A stretch of 64,000 nucleotides of DNA from assembly GCF_017562075.2 (NCBI RefSeq), contig NC_054082.1, positions 55,306,681 through 55,370,680 of the forward strand, read 5' to 3'. Source of the DNA: Anopheles merus (lineage: Eukaryota > Arthropoda > Insecta > Diptera > Culicidae). Each line of letters starts with the position of its first letter. The stretch's first letter is position 1. The notes beneath the pieces are model-generated. The model searched no databases and was not told where the DNA came from. It saw only the letters and a list, made by a program, of their open reading frames with translations. A program made the position numbers and the translations under genes. Shown piece after piece: positions 11,763-23,479 of the stretch.

Positions 11763-14470
11763 GCGCTTTCCAACTGTGCTCACTGTTTGCCCAGATGCCT
11801 CTTTCAAGACGGTGTAGAAATATTCTTCATGCGCGAGTTCTTTGGTATGACGCACAAGCGCTCAGCTCGAAATCCGACACAAAACTGAATGGAGTAAAGA
11901 ATATCCACGTACCTCGTGAAGATCGTCCGCAATCATGAAGCAGCAGCAGCTAAGTAACTCCTTTCTCCAGTCGCTACCAGGGCACGAGCGAACGAGACAG
12001 CTATGGTGGACAAAGGCAAAAAAGCAAACGTAATTGTCGAGCTGCGATCGCGAAGGAGAAAAGGTAAAGGTGCTAGAGAAGATGGGACGAAAGGAAACGC
12101 TTAAAGATGGAAAGGAAAGAAATAACGTAAAAAGGCAACCTACACATGAGAAAGCACGGCACGATGGGCATCGAAACGAAACGGAGCGAAGCACTAGAAC
12201 AGGTTGTATGTGTGTGCAGCAGCCAGCGAAGAAGTCAGCGAGCCAGCAACGTACCTAGGAGCGTGATCGTATGTAGCGCGTGAGTCGGGGACCATTCGTT
12301 ACGCTGCGGATTCTGGCGACGGGCCGACGGGAAGGGCAGGTAGCGAAACCTGGAGAAGCATGTTTTTATAACAGTAATTCTTAGGCGTTCCTGTTTCTGC
12401 TAGGTGTTCCATACCCCCATTAGACGTACCATGTACACTCCCTTCCCGGGGTATAGAAGTCCAATCAGTTCCAGCCAAGGGCAAGCAGTTGCTGGCAAGA
12501 ACTGTGCGTGCCTTGCCGTCCCACTGAAAAACGTAATTGACCAGTAGACCGAACAAGCAGCAAATATCCGCTAACTTGCTATGTAGGGCAACGTTCGTTT
12601 ACCAAGCATCTTAGGCCCTCATCGTATTCCATAATCCAATGCTTTTTTGTAGCACGTAAAATTTGCTCTTGAGCACCAAAGATACGGCTAAGGTGTAGTG
12701 CCTGTAATGTTTGAAAATCAAAGTTTACACATTCCACTGGAACTCCTCTGGATGCGTTCTATGCAAATGTCCAAGAAAACAAAAGCTCCCAAACTTTCAC
12801 CGTCCAAAAGATGAAGCAAGTTCGGTGACGGTATGGGCTCTGGGCCAGTTCCCCAGTCTGCGAATAACAGCTAAAGCGTGCTACATTATTCTTGAGCATC
12901 ACATGTGAGGAGGAGAACCGATCATCTGTAGAGACAAGTTCGTAACGGGTAGGAGTCGCGTTACGGGCTGGATAATACAGAGTGCAGAAAGATGGCAGAA
13001 TCCGCAAATGGGTCAATATGCACGGCCTTTAGGTATATCCCGTTGGCGAAGGATGATTTCGTTTAACAGCCCACGGAATAAACAGAGCCGAGATTGTAAC
13101 GAAATATTTCTACCAGTTTGATGTTAACAGAAAGAAAAAGAGAAAGGACATTGAGATAGTGAGAGAGAGAGGGGTTTCCGTAAATGTCGTTAACCTCATA
13201 CACAATATACGATGAAAGAATGTTCTTTCGATCGATGAAGCGAGAGCACCATTGAATGTTTGTTTTTCCTCTCACTCTTCACCCATCCGTTGCTAACGTC
13301 AGCAACAAATGATCGTACCTCGCAGTCAAGGCAACGAACAGCCGCTCGCGTTGGCTGCGCCGGGAGAGAGAAGCTCAGCATTGATCTTCAGCCCCGTAAA
13401 AAGTGGGTCAAACTCGCCCAAACCTAAACCGGCAACCCAAAATAGGCCATCGTCCAACCAGGGGCCAAAAGCCAAGAGGCATCAAATCAGAAAGATAACT
13501 TTTAAAAAGATAATCTGAAGGCGGCCGGAAGCATCGAAGGTGTATAGTAACCGTTCTGAATGAGGGAAAGGTCAGAGAAAGGAATGCTAAAGTTACGCTG
13601 AAGCGTATTGTGTCAGGTATCGCGTTTCCATAGGCCGCCAACAAATGCGAAGAAAGATCGTGGAGCGTAAGAGTAACCTCGGGCGCTAATTTAATGATGT
13701 TTATAAACTGCCGTCAGAGGTACGACTATCGTTCGGCGTTTGAATCCACCACTTGGATTTGGTTTCCTACAATAATATTTTGCAAAAAGACACCAACTTT
13801 TTTACCGTTTTGTCATAACTTAAAACATCAAATATTCCTGATTTTGCTACCAATACCATTTCACCTGTACCTTTTTTATTATTATTAAAAATGTGTACAA
13901 AGTATCTTACTTACGCATATCGTTTACCACCTCAGTTCGCTTAACCATCGGGCAAAGATGTAACTACTTTTTATGACTTTATTAGATAACCACATACTTT
14001 CGTCTTCCTCTTTCTTGTTACAACCTCACTCTCGGGATCAACGTGAGAGCCTACTAATGCAATCTCCCTTAATCTGTAATCTGAACTGCTTGTTTACGAT
14101 TGACCCATCGAGTTTGACCAAGATGATGTTGGATGGGAAGCAGCCCCGTCATTACAACCACGTTCAACTGTTAAGCATGTTTGCTCTTTCGGTTCAGAAT
14201 TACCTAGTACAAAAAACAGCTGCTTTCACAAACACAAATCCTGCATCATGCAGTCAAAACGCGGAAATTCACCACCCTGCACGGTACGGGGGTATAGCTC
14301 CCCTCCCCGGACATATGCAACCCGATGCAACCGACTTGACAAACGGTTGCTGAAAAGCTGACTGCTTTCTTCCTAGAAATTGCAAACTGCGCTTATGCCA
14401 AAGACAACCGGGGCCAGTGCAACAGTCCTGCGTCCAGAGCACAAGAGTAAGAGAAGGGGTTCGCTCGGTG
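11763..14470. other. Intergenic, no gene recognised
   Basis: The stretch between the Gly-rich gene and the sulfotransferase promoter. Several frames of 60-126 codons occur on both strands, but none has recognisable similarity, a coherent hydrophobic pattern, or matching splice sites. 11.85-12.6 kb is GC-richer and may be promoter or 5' UTR of the minus-strand gene. Confidence 0.55.
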
Positions 14471-14477
14471 TTCATTT

Positions 14478-14483
14478 TATAAA
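14478..14483 (+). promoter_or_regulatory. TATA box of the sulfotransferase gene
   Basis: TATAAA in the context TTTTATAAATACC, 156 bp upstream of the ATG. A CACAGTTT initiator-like sequence follows about 30 bp later (near 14509), the normal spacing for a TATA-driven start site. This leaves a 5' UTR of about 120 nt. Confidence 0.6.
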
Positions 14484-14633
14484 TACCACTGCACACCCGA
14501 TTTCCGGCCACAGTTTTACCCGGTGCATGGACGGTGAAAGTGATTGCTAGTATTGCTAGTGGTGTTTGATCGCAGGATCTAGTCCTCGCAAGTCTTATTC
14601 GCACCAATAAAGTCCGGAAAGTTTAGTGTCAGA

Positions 14634-15702
14634 ATGAACTTCGAGTACAAACCGCTCGGCGATGAGTTTAGAGAACGGTTGGAAGCGTTCTTTGGCCGTC
14701 GGGATCACTTCATCGAGGTTAATCCGGGTCGAGTGGTTATGCCGAAAGCATTCGCCGATATAGGCGATTCGATCCGTGATTTGCCGATCCGTTCAAACGA
14801 TGTGTGGCTAATGTCTTACCCAAGGGCTGGATCGACCTGGGCCCAAGAGATGGTTTGGCTGCTGGGTAACAATCTCGACTATGAGGCAGCTCGCAATCAA
14901 TTACAGCAAGTCCGCACACCCTTGCTCGAGCTTTCGGCCATCTTTTCCGACGATCGTAGTGTGGAAGACACCGTGACGTAAGTTTTGAATATGGATAAGA
15001 TCGACAAAAACGGGTGAAATATATATTAATGCGGACTTATTGACTTGCTTATTCCCGACTAGCCGTCACGAAAAAATTGATTCAGTGCAGTGTGTTCAGC
15101 AGATGGCCGGACGGCGGTTCATCAAATCGCATCTACCCTGGCAGCTTCATCCACGCGAGATGGACAACGTGCGCCCAAAGATCATCTATGTGGTTCGAAA
15201 TCCCAAAGATCTTTGCGTGTCGTATTACTATTACTGCCAGCTAATCCATCGGTCCGAAGGTACGTTCGAAGAGTGCTGCGACATCTTTCTGGCGGACCAG
15301 GCCCCAATCGGGCCAATGTGGGCCCATGCACTGGCTTTCTGGAAGCGACGCAACCAGGACAATATTCTTTTCTTGAAGTACGAGGACATGAAGCGCAACT
15401 TGCCGACCGTGATAAGACAGTGTGCTGAATTTCTGGAATTTGGCCGTGCCTTGACCGACGAGGAGGTGCAAACAATGTGTGATCACCTACAGTTTGAACG
15501 AATGCAGCGCAACCCCGCCGTTAATCTGGAGCCACTGATGAAAGATTCACCGATCATGCAGAATGATGCAGGAGTGAAGTTCATTCGCAAAGGCGAGATT
15601 GGCGATTGGAAAAATCACATGGACTCGGCATTGTCTGCACGATTTGACGACTGGATAAGGGACCATTTTGAAGGCAGTGGGTTGGAGTTTGACTATGAAT
15701 GA
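14634..15702 (+). CDS. Cytosolic sulfotransferase (SULT family)
   Basis: Two exons, 14634-14977 and 15063-15702, joined in phase 2 to give 327 aa, slightly longer than vertebrate SULT1 enzymes (about 295 aa). The enzyme should move sulfate from PAPS to a hydroxyl or amine of a small molecule in the cytosol. Visible motifs: the 5'-phosphosulfate loop SYPRAGSTW at 61-69; the likely catalytic His138 in KSHLPW; the 3'-phosphate motif RNPKDLCVSYYYY from residue 160; and the C-terminal PAPS/dimer motif RKGEIGDWKN at 290-299. One oddity is Arg64 where many family members have Lys in the PAPS loop. No signal peptide is seen. An AATAAA lies at 15710-15715, 8 bp after the stop. The substrate cannot be told from sequence; insect members act on xenobiotics, amines or retinoids. 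Confidence 0.92.
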
Positions 15703-15719
15703 CCTATGCAATAAAAAAA

Positions 15720-17879
15720 CATCGGTATAAACGAGTAATGATTGGGAGACTATTTCCCTTATCAAATGGTGATATCCGATTAAAGTCGTTCATTGCAAAT
15801 GTGTCCGGTATTTCTTCAAACTAGTTCGTTGCGCCATTTTAACGCATTTGCTGGCTTGGATGTACGTTCAATTATCTGCTACTTCCGCGATGTAGCACCA
15901 TCACACCGTTTCATCCTTCCATAGCTTTCCTCCTCTAGCCACACGATCGGCTTACGCAATCTGTTCCTCAACGATCGTACCGTAGTTTCCTTATGTTTCG
16001 CCTCACTCTCCTTGCGTGAAAAACTGTTCGTGAGCCTTTTCCTGTTCGCAATGCAAATTCGTTCAACATCCGCCGCACTGTACAGTAAAACTCGTCTCGC
16101 CTCAGTAAAAACTGTAAAGCGAAGTGGCCAGCTGATGATTAGATCGAGCTAACCAAGCCACTCCATATCCCCTCTATTGAGCCGAGCATTGGGGTCTGTT
16201 GAACGTAATGGGTCAGTCGTATGAACAACCGGTTCTAGTCTGTGGTTCATGCGGACAGATCGCTTGTAAACACCGTTACAGATGAGTTTAGTTATGCCCT
16301 GCCAAGCTTCTGGGACCTCTTGTGTACACTACTAATAAGTGTAACGGTAACAGTTTATCTTGCCTAGCTTGGTATAATTGCATGATCTAGATTCTACATC
16401 TCAAAGACAACTCAAAATCTATATAACAAACAGATGATAAGAAATAAAAGATAGAGAGACAGAGAGAGACAGAGAGAAACAGAGAGAGACAGAGGGAGAT
16501 AAAAAAATAAGATACGAAGTGAATATATTTTAACAGAAGTTGTATCATTCTCAATCATCGGAATGGAAGTTATTCCTCTATTTGTTTAAGTGACGTATAA
16601 TACGTATAATACTTCAATTTTGCTCTGTTCATGTTGTTCAATTTTAACGGAAGTTTTAACAACTTATAACAAACAATGTTATATTTGGCCTCTAATTATC
16701 CAGGCGCATTTTACGCAATTTCAACATTTTAAAATAAATGAAAAATGAAATGAGGTATGATGAATCCATGATATCCGTTGTGTCCGTTTTTTGTTGACTT
16801 AATTAGTCACCTTTTCAAATTAATTGGAAATTTTATCATATCAAATACATTTCACATTACGTGTATTTGAGTAAAGTAATAAAGTAATTGATCATTGGTC
16901 GGTACGCGATCATCCAAAATTATCTTCATCACATATGATCTCATAGATTTTGTATTATAAATCTATTACGGATTTTTCCGAACTTTCATCTATTTGTCCG
17001 AATACCGAAATAAGATCAATATCAACAAAATAGGAGCCGATTCCGGAGTTGATTCCGGATCCGATTCCAGGATCGCCGATTTTGATTCTGGAGCTGATTC
17101 TGATTCCGGAGCCGTTTCAGAAGCCGATTCCGGAAACTGATCGATTTCAGAAACTGATTCCGGACCTATTACCCGGAATCGATTCCAGAAAACTTCGGAG
17201 CTAGTTGGATTCGATTCCGACGAAATCTTCATTTTTCCCATCACTACTTCAAACCACTCAAACATAAGACTTCAAAAAGGACAACATAAAATTTTATGAA
17301 CAATTTTCACCATTTTTTACTTCTAATTGTTTTGTGTTACAACTTTATTATTTCTTTCATTTAGTTACAAAGTTTTATTTACAAAAAATTTTCAAACACT
17401 AGTTAAAATATTACCACATATTAATAAATACCTGTTCCTTTAGAATCTGATCACTTAGTACAAGCTGTAAACAAGCAATTTTCGACATAGAAAAATGATG
17501 TTTGCATCAAACGAAAGGTCATTTATTTTATTGGCATTGACATTTTATTGAAAAAAAAATAATAATAATAATAAAATGTTGTTGTAAAGATGAATGCAAC
17601 GACTCATTCTTGGAAGCCTTTTATTAGATTCCGCACAACCGATACATCGTCGTATCCAACTTTTTTCTCCAGTAGTATGAAATTTCTAAAGGCTTTTTTG
17701 TATATTTCTCGGTTGTTTTTAATTTTTTGAAGAAATTATTGCCAAATCTTTTACTTTGGACCAAAATTCAGAACGGCTTTTACAATGCTGTATTTAACTG
17801 TACCATCCCGTCTATAACGACAGTTGGTCAGTTCTTTGCTGAGCCCTAGATAGTCGGCGAAACTAATTTATTATGGTAT

Positions 17880-17910
<31 letters not shown>

Positions 17911-18460
17911 CACAACTGAATATTCTAATACGGCTGTATTTTTATTTTATTTCATTGGTTATGAAAACCCAATTAAACAATAAGCTCGCAAAGAAAGTGT
18001 TTTGTGCCTTCACCTGCCAATGATTTGTCATTACTTCAAATCGACTGCAAATTTATCAGCAAAATAGTATTTATGTTTGTTGGAGACATTGGATAATGCT
18101 TTTGGTCATTTTACTTTTTTGCCCAAGAGTCTAAATTATAAAGATTTGATTTTTCGCTTCACGAACCATGCTGGACTTTCCAAGTGAATGTGAATTTTTT
18201 GCAACACTGTAATTCTGACGTTAACAACTATTGAGCACAAACACGTACATGTAAAAACTGTTGCAAATTTGTATAGTGTGGCTTGAATACCTTGAAATAA
18301 CTATGAAAATGTTACATATAGCATCACTGACCTTATCAAAAATAAAACTAGGTAATCGAATTCTAACTAAACAGGTCTTTAATTTTACCTTCGTTAACCT
18401 GGAACGTTTTTGTGGAGGAATACAACCAGTTTAAGGATACGATGAACTTTTATTTGTTTT
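15720..18460. other. Intergenic with simple and degenerate repeats
   Basis: No gene is seen. Contents include GAGACA-type simple sequence at 16450-16499, a degenerate GATTCCGGAGC-type minisatellite at about 17030-17230, and a (TTTA)n tract at about 17886-17910. The Glu/Ser/Pro-rich minus-strand frame at 16990-17265 is a translation of the minisatellite. Confidence 0.65.
17030..17230. repeat. Degenerate GATTCCGGA minisatellite
   Basis: Imperfect tandem copies of a unit near GGAGCCGATTCC, with the core GATTCC recurring about every 12-18 bp. The same core occurs in intron 1 of the RCCD1-like gene (6885-7110), so it is a dispersed family. Confidence 0.65.
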
Positions 18461-18462
18461 AT

Positions 18463-18639
18463 AGAAAATTGAAGGAGTCACGCAGCGAGCTTGCTTCTAA
18501 ATCCATAATGTGTCGGGATGCGGAAGGAAATCTCCTGACAAACGAACGGGAGGTGATCGAAAGGTAGAAGTGCTACTTCGAAGCATCGTATCGAATAGAG
18601 CACGTTGACGTGGCTCGGATGGTCCCAGACTCATGTTAA
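18463..18639 (+). pseudogene. LINE (non-LTR retrotransposon) ORF2 relic
   Basis: One frame reads CRDAEGNLLTNEREVIER, stop, KCYFEASY, and so on. This pattern (a residue of 'DxxGNLLT...V..RWK.YF..L') is typical of the segment between the endonuclease and reverse transcriptase domains of LINE ORF2 proteins. The expected Trp codon is TAG at 18565-18567, and two further stops follow at 18637. Only about 59 codons remain, with no recognisable ends, so the copy is dead. The subfamily cannot be assigned from so short a piece. Confidence 0.7.
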
Positions 18640-18673
18640 TAGAGAACCGCCGGACGAATCAATGTGCGATATA

Positions 18674-18741
18674 CAGGCGGTCCCCGAGATACACGGTACC
18701 ACTTATACGCGGATTCGGAGATACGCGGTTTTCCAAATTTG
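18674..18741 (+). mobile_element. Truncated left end of a pogo-like element
   Basis: After a TA dinucleotide the sequence begins CAGGCGGTCCCCGAGATACA and continues with ACGCGGATTCGGAGATACGC. It closely resembles the left end of the complete element at 42245. The matching right end is not seen; the sequence passes straight into the 1.65-kb element that follows. Confidence 0.6.
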
Positions 18742-20393
18742 GTAAAAGTAAGGCTCAGCCCTCTACGTTACGCTAGCGTTACGCGTAACGCCTGTTTATC
18801 TCAAACCCAAGCAGCATTTTTTTAACGCCTGTTTTAACCGTCGTGGATGAGCAAATTGATAGATATTAATGTTTAATAATCTAAACCTTCAGCAATCATT
18901 CATAAGGTTTAGATTCATTGATAATTCATTAGAATAAAAAAGTAATTATATGACTTGTACTTTACTACTTTTGATATTCATTAGTGTTATAGCAACTTTA
19001 AAAATATTGCTTAGCCACCTACTGGTAAAATTATGATATTGAAATCATAATCAATGTGTACATGTTTTTGTTAACCTAAAAAATGTGAATGCATTTATTA
19101 ACCTGTATCATTGTCCTAATAAGAGTGTTTTTCAATTAAATGCAATTATGATTTAGATGGCCACAAACATAGATTTGATAAAAAAAATATTGTTCAAATA
19201 TTTAACTTAATTAAAAATATTTTACACATTTTTTATGTTTTACTTATTGTAAATATTACTCCAATTTAAAGTTTCAAGGGTTTTTAGATTTTTTTTCTTG
19301 AATATTTCTCATAAACTATACATATTACTTGTGTTTTTGAATTTAATATCCTAGATATTGGTTAATCTTAAGGCCGCAAATACACGACGCGCGTTTCCGC
19401 GCCCGCGGAAACGCGTATAACAATCCAACCATTTAAATGAAATGTCATTCGAACGCGCTACCGCGGAAACGCAGAGATGCTCATGCTGGATATCTCTGCG
19501 GAACTGTTATACGCGTTTGAACGCGCCCGCGGAAACGCGCGTCGTGTATTTGCGGCCTAAAGCAATTTTTTTATTTGCATAGCAGTTGAAAATATTCTTT
19601 GTTAAAATAACCCAATTAGCCAGAATTGTTTAAGCAGCTCATTTTGGCACGCTAAAGATCGCTGCTCTAATTCGCCTTTTGCAGTAGATAAACAGCATCA
19701 AAGTTCTATGTGGGTCTTTCAAACAGCGCCTAAGCAGCCTCCTTATGCCACGATGCCAGGGATTATTTTTCTTTGTGTTTTATTTTCAAGCAAGCGTCAT
19801 CGATGAAATAGACAACAAGATTTGTTTCGTTTAAACACATAAGTATATTTTTAAAATCCTTTGTATTCATGAATTACACCAAATTTTACACAATTTACTG
19901 ATGATTCACAATCACTTCACTCAATATTCATTCTTTAATTAACGAATCTAACTTGTGCAGCAGCAATGAGATTATTGCCGGCGTCCGTCTTTGACACTTT
20001 GACAAGAGCCATCTCGTACCGATGTCATGCATTAAAAAGCTATAAAGTTCCACCAAGTTCGGTACGCTTTCTTAACAAGCCTTCAAGTTCCACCATGAAC
20101 CCTACACATAGTGCTAATCAGCCGCAAAGTTCCAAAAAGTACCTTGTGCCTGTTAAAAAGCTCCATAGTTCCGCAAAGTACCGTCTATCTCTTAATCAGC
20201 CACAAAGTACGACATCGGAACGATTTTTCGTTAAACAGCCCTAAATCAGCTATAAAGTACAAGCTGGCTATTTGGGAATGCACTCTGGTCGGTCGCGTGG
20301 ATGACAAAACTGCAATAAAAATGTTGCTTGGGAATATTTCAAGGCATGTAACGCTTCTCCTGTGTAACGTAGAGGGCTGAGCCTTACTTTTAC
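18742..20393 (+). mobile_element. 1.65-kb DNA element with perfect 30-bp TIRs, class unknown
   Basis: The first 30 bp (18742-18771, starting GTAAAAGTAAGGCTCAGCCC) are repeated exactly in inverted orientation at 20364-20393. The interior is AT-rich with no transposase frame, so the element is non-autonomous. Diverged pieces of the same interior recur in the opposite orientation at 45025-45770 and 46410-47520. A separate MITE (19372-19557) is inserted in this copy. I could not find a convincing target-site duplication next to the 30-bp ends, so the superfamily is left open. Confidence 0.75.
19372..19557. mobile_element. PIF/Harbinger-like MITE with TAA duplication
   Basis: 186 bp bounded by GGCCGCAAATACACGACGCG on the left and its inverse on the right, flanked by TAA at 19369-19371 and 19558-19560. 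A 3-bp TAA/TTA duplication and GGCC ends fit the PIF/Harbinger superfamily. The CpG-rich ends contain a second, local palindrome (GCGTTTCCGCG / CGCGGAAACGC), so each end can fold on itself. It lies within the 1.65-kb element and is therefore younger than it. Confidence 0.75.
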
Positions 20394-20409
20394 CCTGATT
20401 TAGTACTGA

Positions 20410-20800
20410 TGGTTTACTGGTTAGTATTGGAGTTTAGTATTTAAACAATCGTGTCACCGTTCTAGTTCTAGTGATGCATAACTTCAATGCGAAACAATAA
20501 AACAGTACAGAGGGAAGGGAAAAGCTCTCCAAGCGAAGAAAGCTCCGCTGTGTGGCTATCCTACCAACAGCCCCACCAGCTTTTTTGCTATTTTTAGAAT
20601 GCATGCGTTGTTTGCCGTCTGTCGAACGAAGTCTTTTTAGTTTCCTTTTAGGTTGCGAGCTTGAGTCGTTTAGAACCCGTTCAGAAGTCGTTTAGTGGAT
20701 TAGTGGCACTTAAGAAGTATTTCTAGATTCCTAGACAGCTTGAGCCGTTTAGAACCCGTTTAGTGGTCGTTTAGTGGAGTTGTGGAACTTGGGCAGTCAC
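20410..20800 (+). repeat. Interspersed repeat, copy without SINE insertion
   Basis: The sequence from TATTTAAACAATCG onward (AACTTCAATGCGAAAC, AGCTCTCC, TTTTAGAATGCATG, CGTTTAGTGGA) recurs in direct orientation at about 45915-46410. There a SINE has been inserted. Here the corresponding target at 20453-20463 is empty. No coding frame is present. Confidence 0.75.
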
Positions 20801-21297
20801 GTACAATTTAAAAGATTGAGTTAGTTCAAAGCTTTCTTCATAATGGGAAATAAAACGACAATTTCAGTACCAAATAATAAAACTGTTTTCGAAATTTATT
20901 TTTAGACAAGGTTGTATTCTCGACGCAAAATGTTAACGGTCGTGGAGATGAATGTGTATGCACCACGGTTAATTATCTATTTGAATTGTTAGCCTCCGCA
21001 GAACACATAGTGCACAATGGGATTCTATTTATCCGTCAAAATAGCTGGTTCAAATTGACAGCTCGACCCATGTCAAAACAAACTTCCATAAATAAAAAAT
21101 ACAAAAGGTGAAAAGGTGTTCTTGTAATTTTATCAGAAGTTTAATTTACATTTTCTGTTTTCACTCCGAAAATACTGTAAATCTTTGAAGCATATACCTG
21201 GTTTCCGTAATTGCGACAGTCTCTTTTTGCATCGATTAGTAGAGTTTCAAGGCAGCTAACCTTCGGAAACGAGTCTGGTGAACTGACTGAAGACCAA
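20801..21297. other. Upstream region of Fem-1
   Basis: AT-rich DNA between the repeat block and the Fem-1 start codon. The Fem-1 reading frame is open back to about 21211 but contains no ATG before 21298, so the 5' UTR or an additional upstream exon would lie here. Nothing else is recognised. Confidence 0.5.
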
Positions 21298-23450
21298 ATG
21301 GGAAAACTTACGACGAATTCGTCGAATTCAACAACGTCGTCGTCGTCATCACCCGCGTCGAAGCAGGTGTACCAGCATAGGACTTTGGAGCAGATAGGAA
21401 ATGATCTGCTGCAGGAATGCAAAACATGCACCGAAAACTCACGCCTCTCGCAAGGACTACGCGAGCGTTTGGAGCGACTTCCGAGGAAGATGCGGAAGGA
21501 AGTTGTAAAACGTACGAGCGACGGCTGCTCACCACTTTTTATCGCATGTCGCCGAGGTAATGTGTATATCACAGAATATTTGATCACGGTATGCGAAGCA
21601 GATAGCGAACAGAAGGGTCTGTACGAGGTGCCAGAGGATCGATCGGTCCACTGCGTGACTCCTCTCTGGTGTGCATGCGTTTCCGGCAAGCTTCCCGTTG
21701 TGAAGTGTCTTGTGCGTCTTGGTTCAAACATCAATGCCCTCTCGGATACCGGATCAACACCGTTACGTAGTGCTTGCTTTATGACACACATTGATATTGG
21801 TAAGTTGTCAGAGAAAGGGTGACAACAGCTCGATAGCTCATTTGTGCGTATGTTTCTTTTTTAAGTGCAATTTTTGGTGGAACACGGGGCGGATATCAGA
21901 AAGCCAAACTACAACGGTGGAACATGTCTGATCAATTCCGTACAATCGGTCACACTTTGTACATACCTTATCAGTAAAGGGGCAGATGTTAATGCCCGTG
22001 ATATTCAGAACAAAACGGCACTACACTACGCTATTCAGGAACATCGACTGGAAACGGCTCAACTATTGCTGGAACATGGGGCCGATCCATTCGCCAAATC
22101 GCACTACGGGGATGATGCACTACAAACTGCCTGCCTTAAGGGAGCCTACCACATATTTGATTATTTGAAAAAGCGCATCAACTATTCTGCCGAACGACTG
22201 GCAGACGCACACGAGCTGTTTGGGTCAACGCTTATTGACGATCTTAATGTGACGCGCGGTGCCGTCCTTCATTGGCGAATGGCGCACCAGATTCGCTTAC
22301 GGGAAGCAGAGTATATCACCAAGAAACCTCCAGTCGAGCCGCGGGCGGCTTATGGGTATGCGACCGAGTTTACTACGATACCGGAGCTGGACAATATTGC
22401 AGCAGACATGGACGCAATGCGGGTACAGAGCTTGCTAATTTACGAACGCATTCTCGGCATCGACCATCGCGATACACTGTTCCGGTTGATGTTTCGGGGT
22501 GCGTCTTATGCTGATGCACATCGCTTTCAGCGTTGTATTGATCTGTGGCTGCTGGCACTACAGGTGCGGGTACAAAAATACTCCATCCTGTACTCGGACA
22601 CGTGCTTAACGGCACAGGCCCTGGTACGATTGATGCTAGACCTTATCGATGGGTACGACGAAATGATGCCCGTTGAGTTATACGAGGGAAGTGTCCCGCG
22701 TTTCGAGGATGTCTATGCCGTTTTCAGCATCCTTACAGCAAACATAGCCGTGGCCCAGCAGCTCATCAGCATCCGGCCGGTGCATCGGAAGCAGCAGGAA
22801 AACTTTGATCGCGTTATAAAATGTCTTACGCATCTGATGTATCTAATGCTAGCCACAGCCAAAACGGATGCAGACCGTTCTGCAATCTACAAATCGGTGC
22901 ACACGCTTGTATGCAGCCAAGTTCGCAGCGCCATCACCAACGACACACTACTGCACCTATCCGTCTCGCGCCTGAACGTGATAAGAAGTGGCTACTTCAG
23001 CGACGATTCCAACTCTCTTAGAATCGTGTTTCCCAGTTTGAACGTGGCCAAACTGCTGCTCGACTGTGGAGCCGATGTGAATGCGAAAAATGAATCCAAA
23101 TCAACACCGCTTTTGGTAGCTGCTATGCCTTACAACTACGACCGAGATGTATGTATCATCTTCCGACCAGCGTTTGCTCATGTAGCTTTTGGCCACTTTT
23201 TACCGTGCATATGTTTTACTTGTAGGTAATTTACACACTGCTTGAGTACGGAGCACATCTGGATGAACCGAATCGGCACGATGATCGTCCATTGAATTTG
23301 ATACGCAACAATCCCATCAACGACATTCCGACGGTAAACTACCTTCCACTGAAGTGTCTCTGCTCGACGGTGATCGTACGATTTGGCATACCGTATCGTA
23401 ACCAGATACCGCGTACACTTGAGGAGTTTGTCAAACGGCATGAACCGTAG
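21298..23450 (+). CDS. Fem-1: Fem-1 homologue, CUL2 ubiquitin-ligase substrate receptor
   Basis: Three exons, 21298-21799, 21866-23148 and 23226-23450, joined in phase to give 669 aa (human FEM1 proteins are about 617-669). The start is the first in-frame ATG, MGKLTTNSSN; the frame is open further upstream, so an upstream coding exon cannot be excluded. After a Ser-rich N terminus (about residues 5-20), ankyrin repeats run from about residue 72 (DGCSPLFIACRRGNVYITEY, then TPLWCACVSGKLPVVKCLV, HGADIRKPNYNGGTCLI, TALHYAIQEHRLETAQLLL). A helical TPR-like middle follows (ILGIDHRDTLFRLMFRGASY, FQRCIDLWLLALQVR), then C-terminal ankyrins (NVAKLLLDCGADVNAKN, VIYTLLEYGAHLDEPN). This domain order is that of FEM1. 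The family recruits proteins with certain C-terminal degrons to CUL2. An ATTAAA near 23473 is a likely polyadenylation signal. Confidence 0.93.
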
Positions 23451-23479
23451 ATAAATCAGTCGGTACAACCGCATTAAAG

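Noticed and set aside
16990..17265. 91-codon Glu/Ser/Pro-rich minus-strand frame
   Set aside because: Translation of the GATTCCGGA minisatellite.
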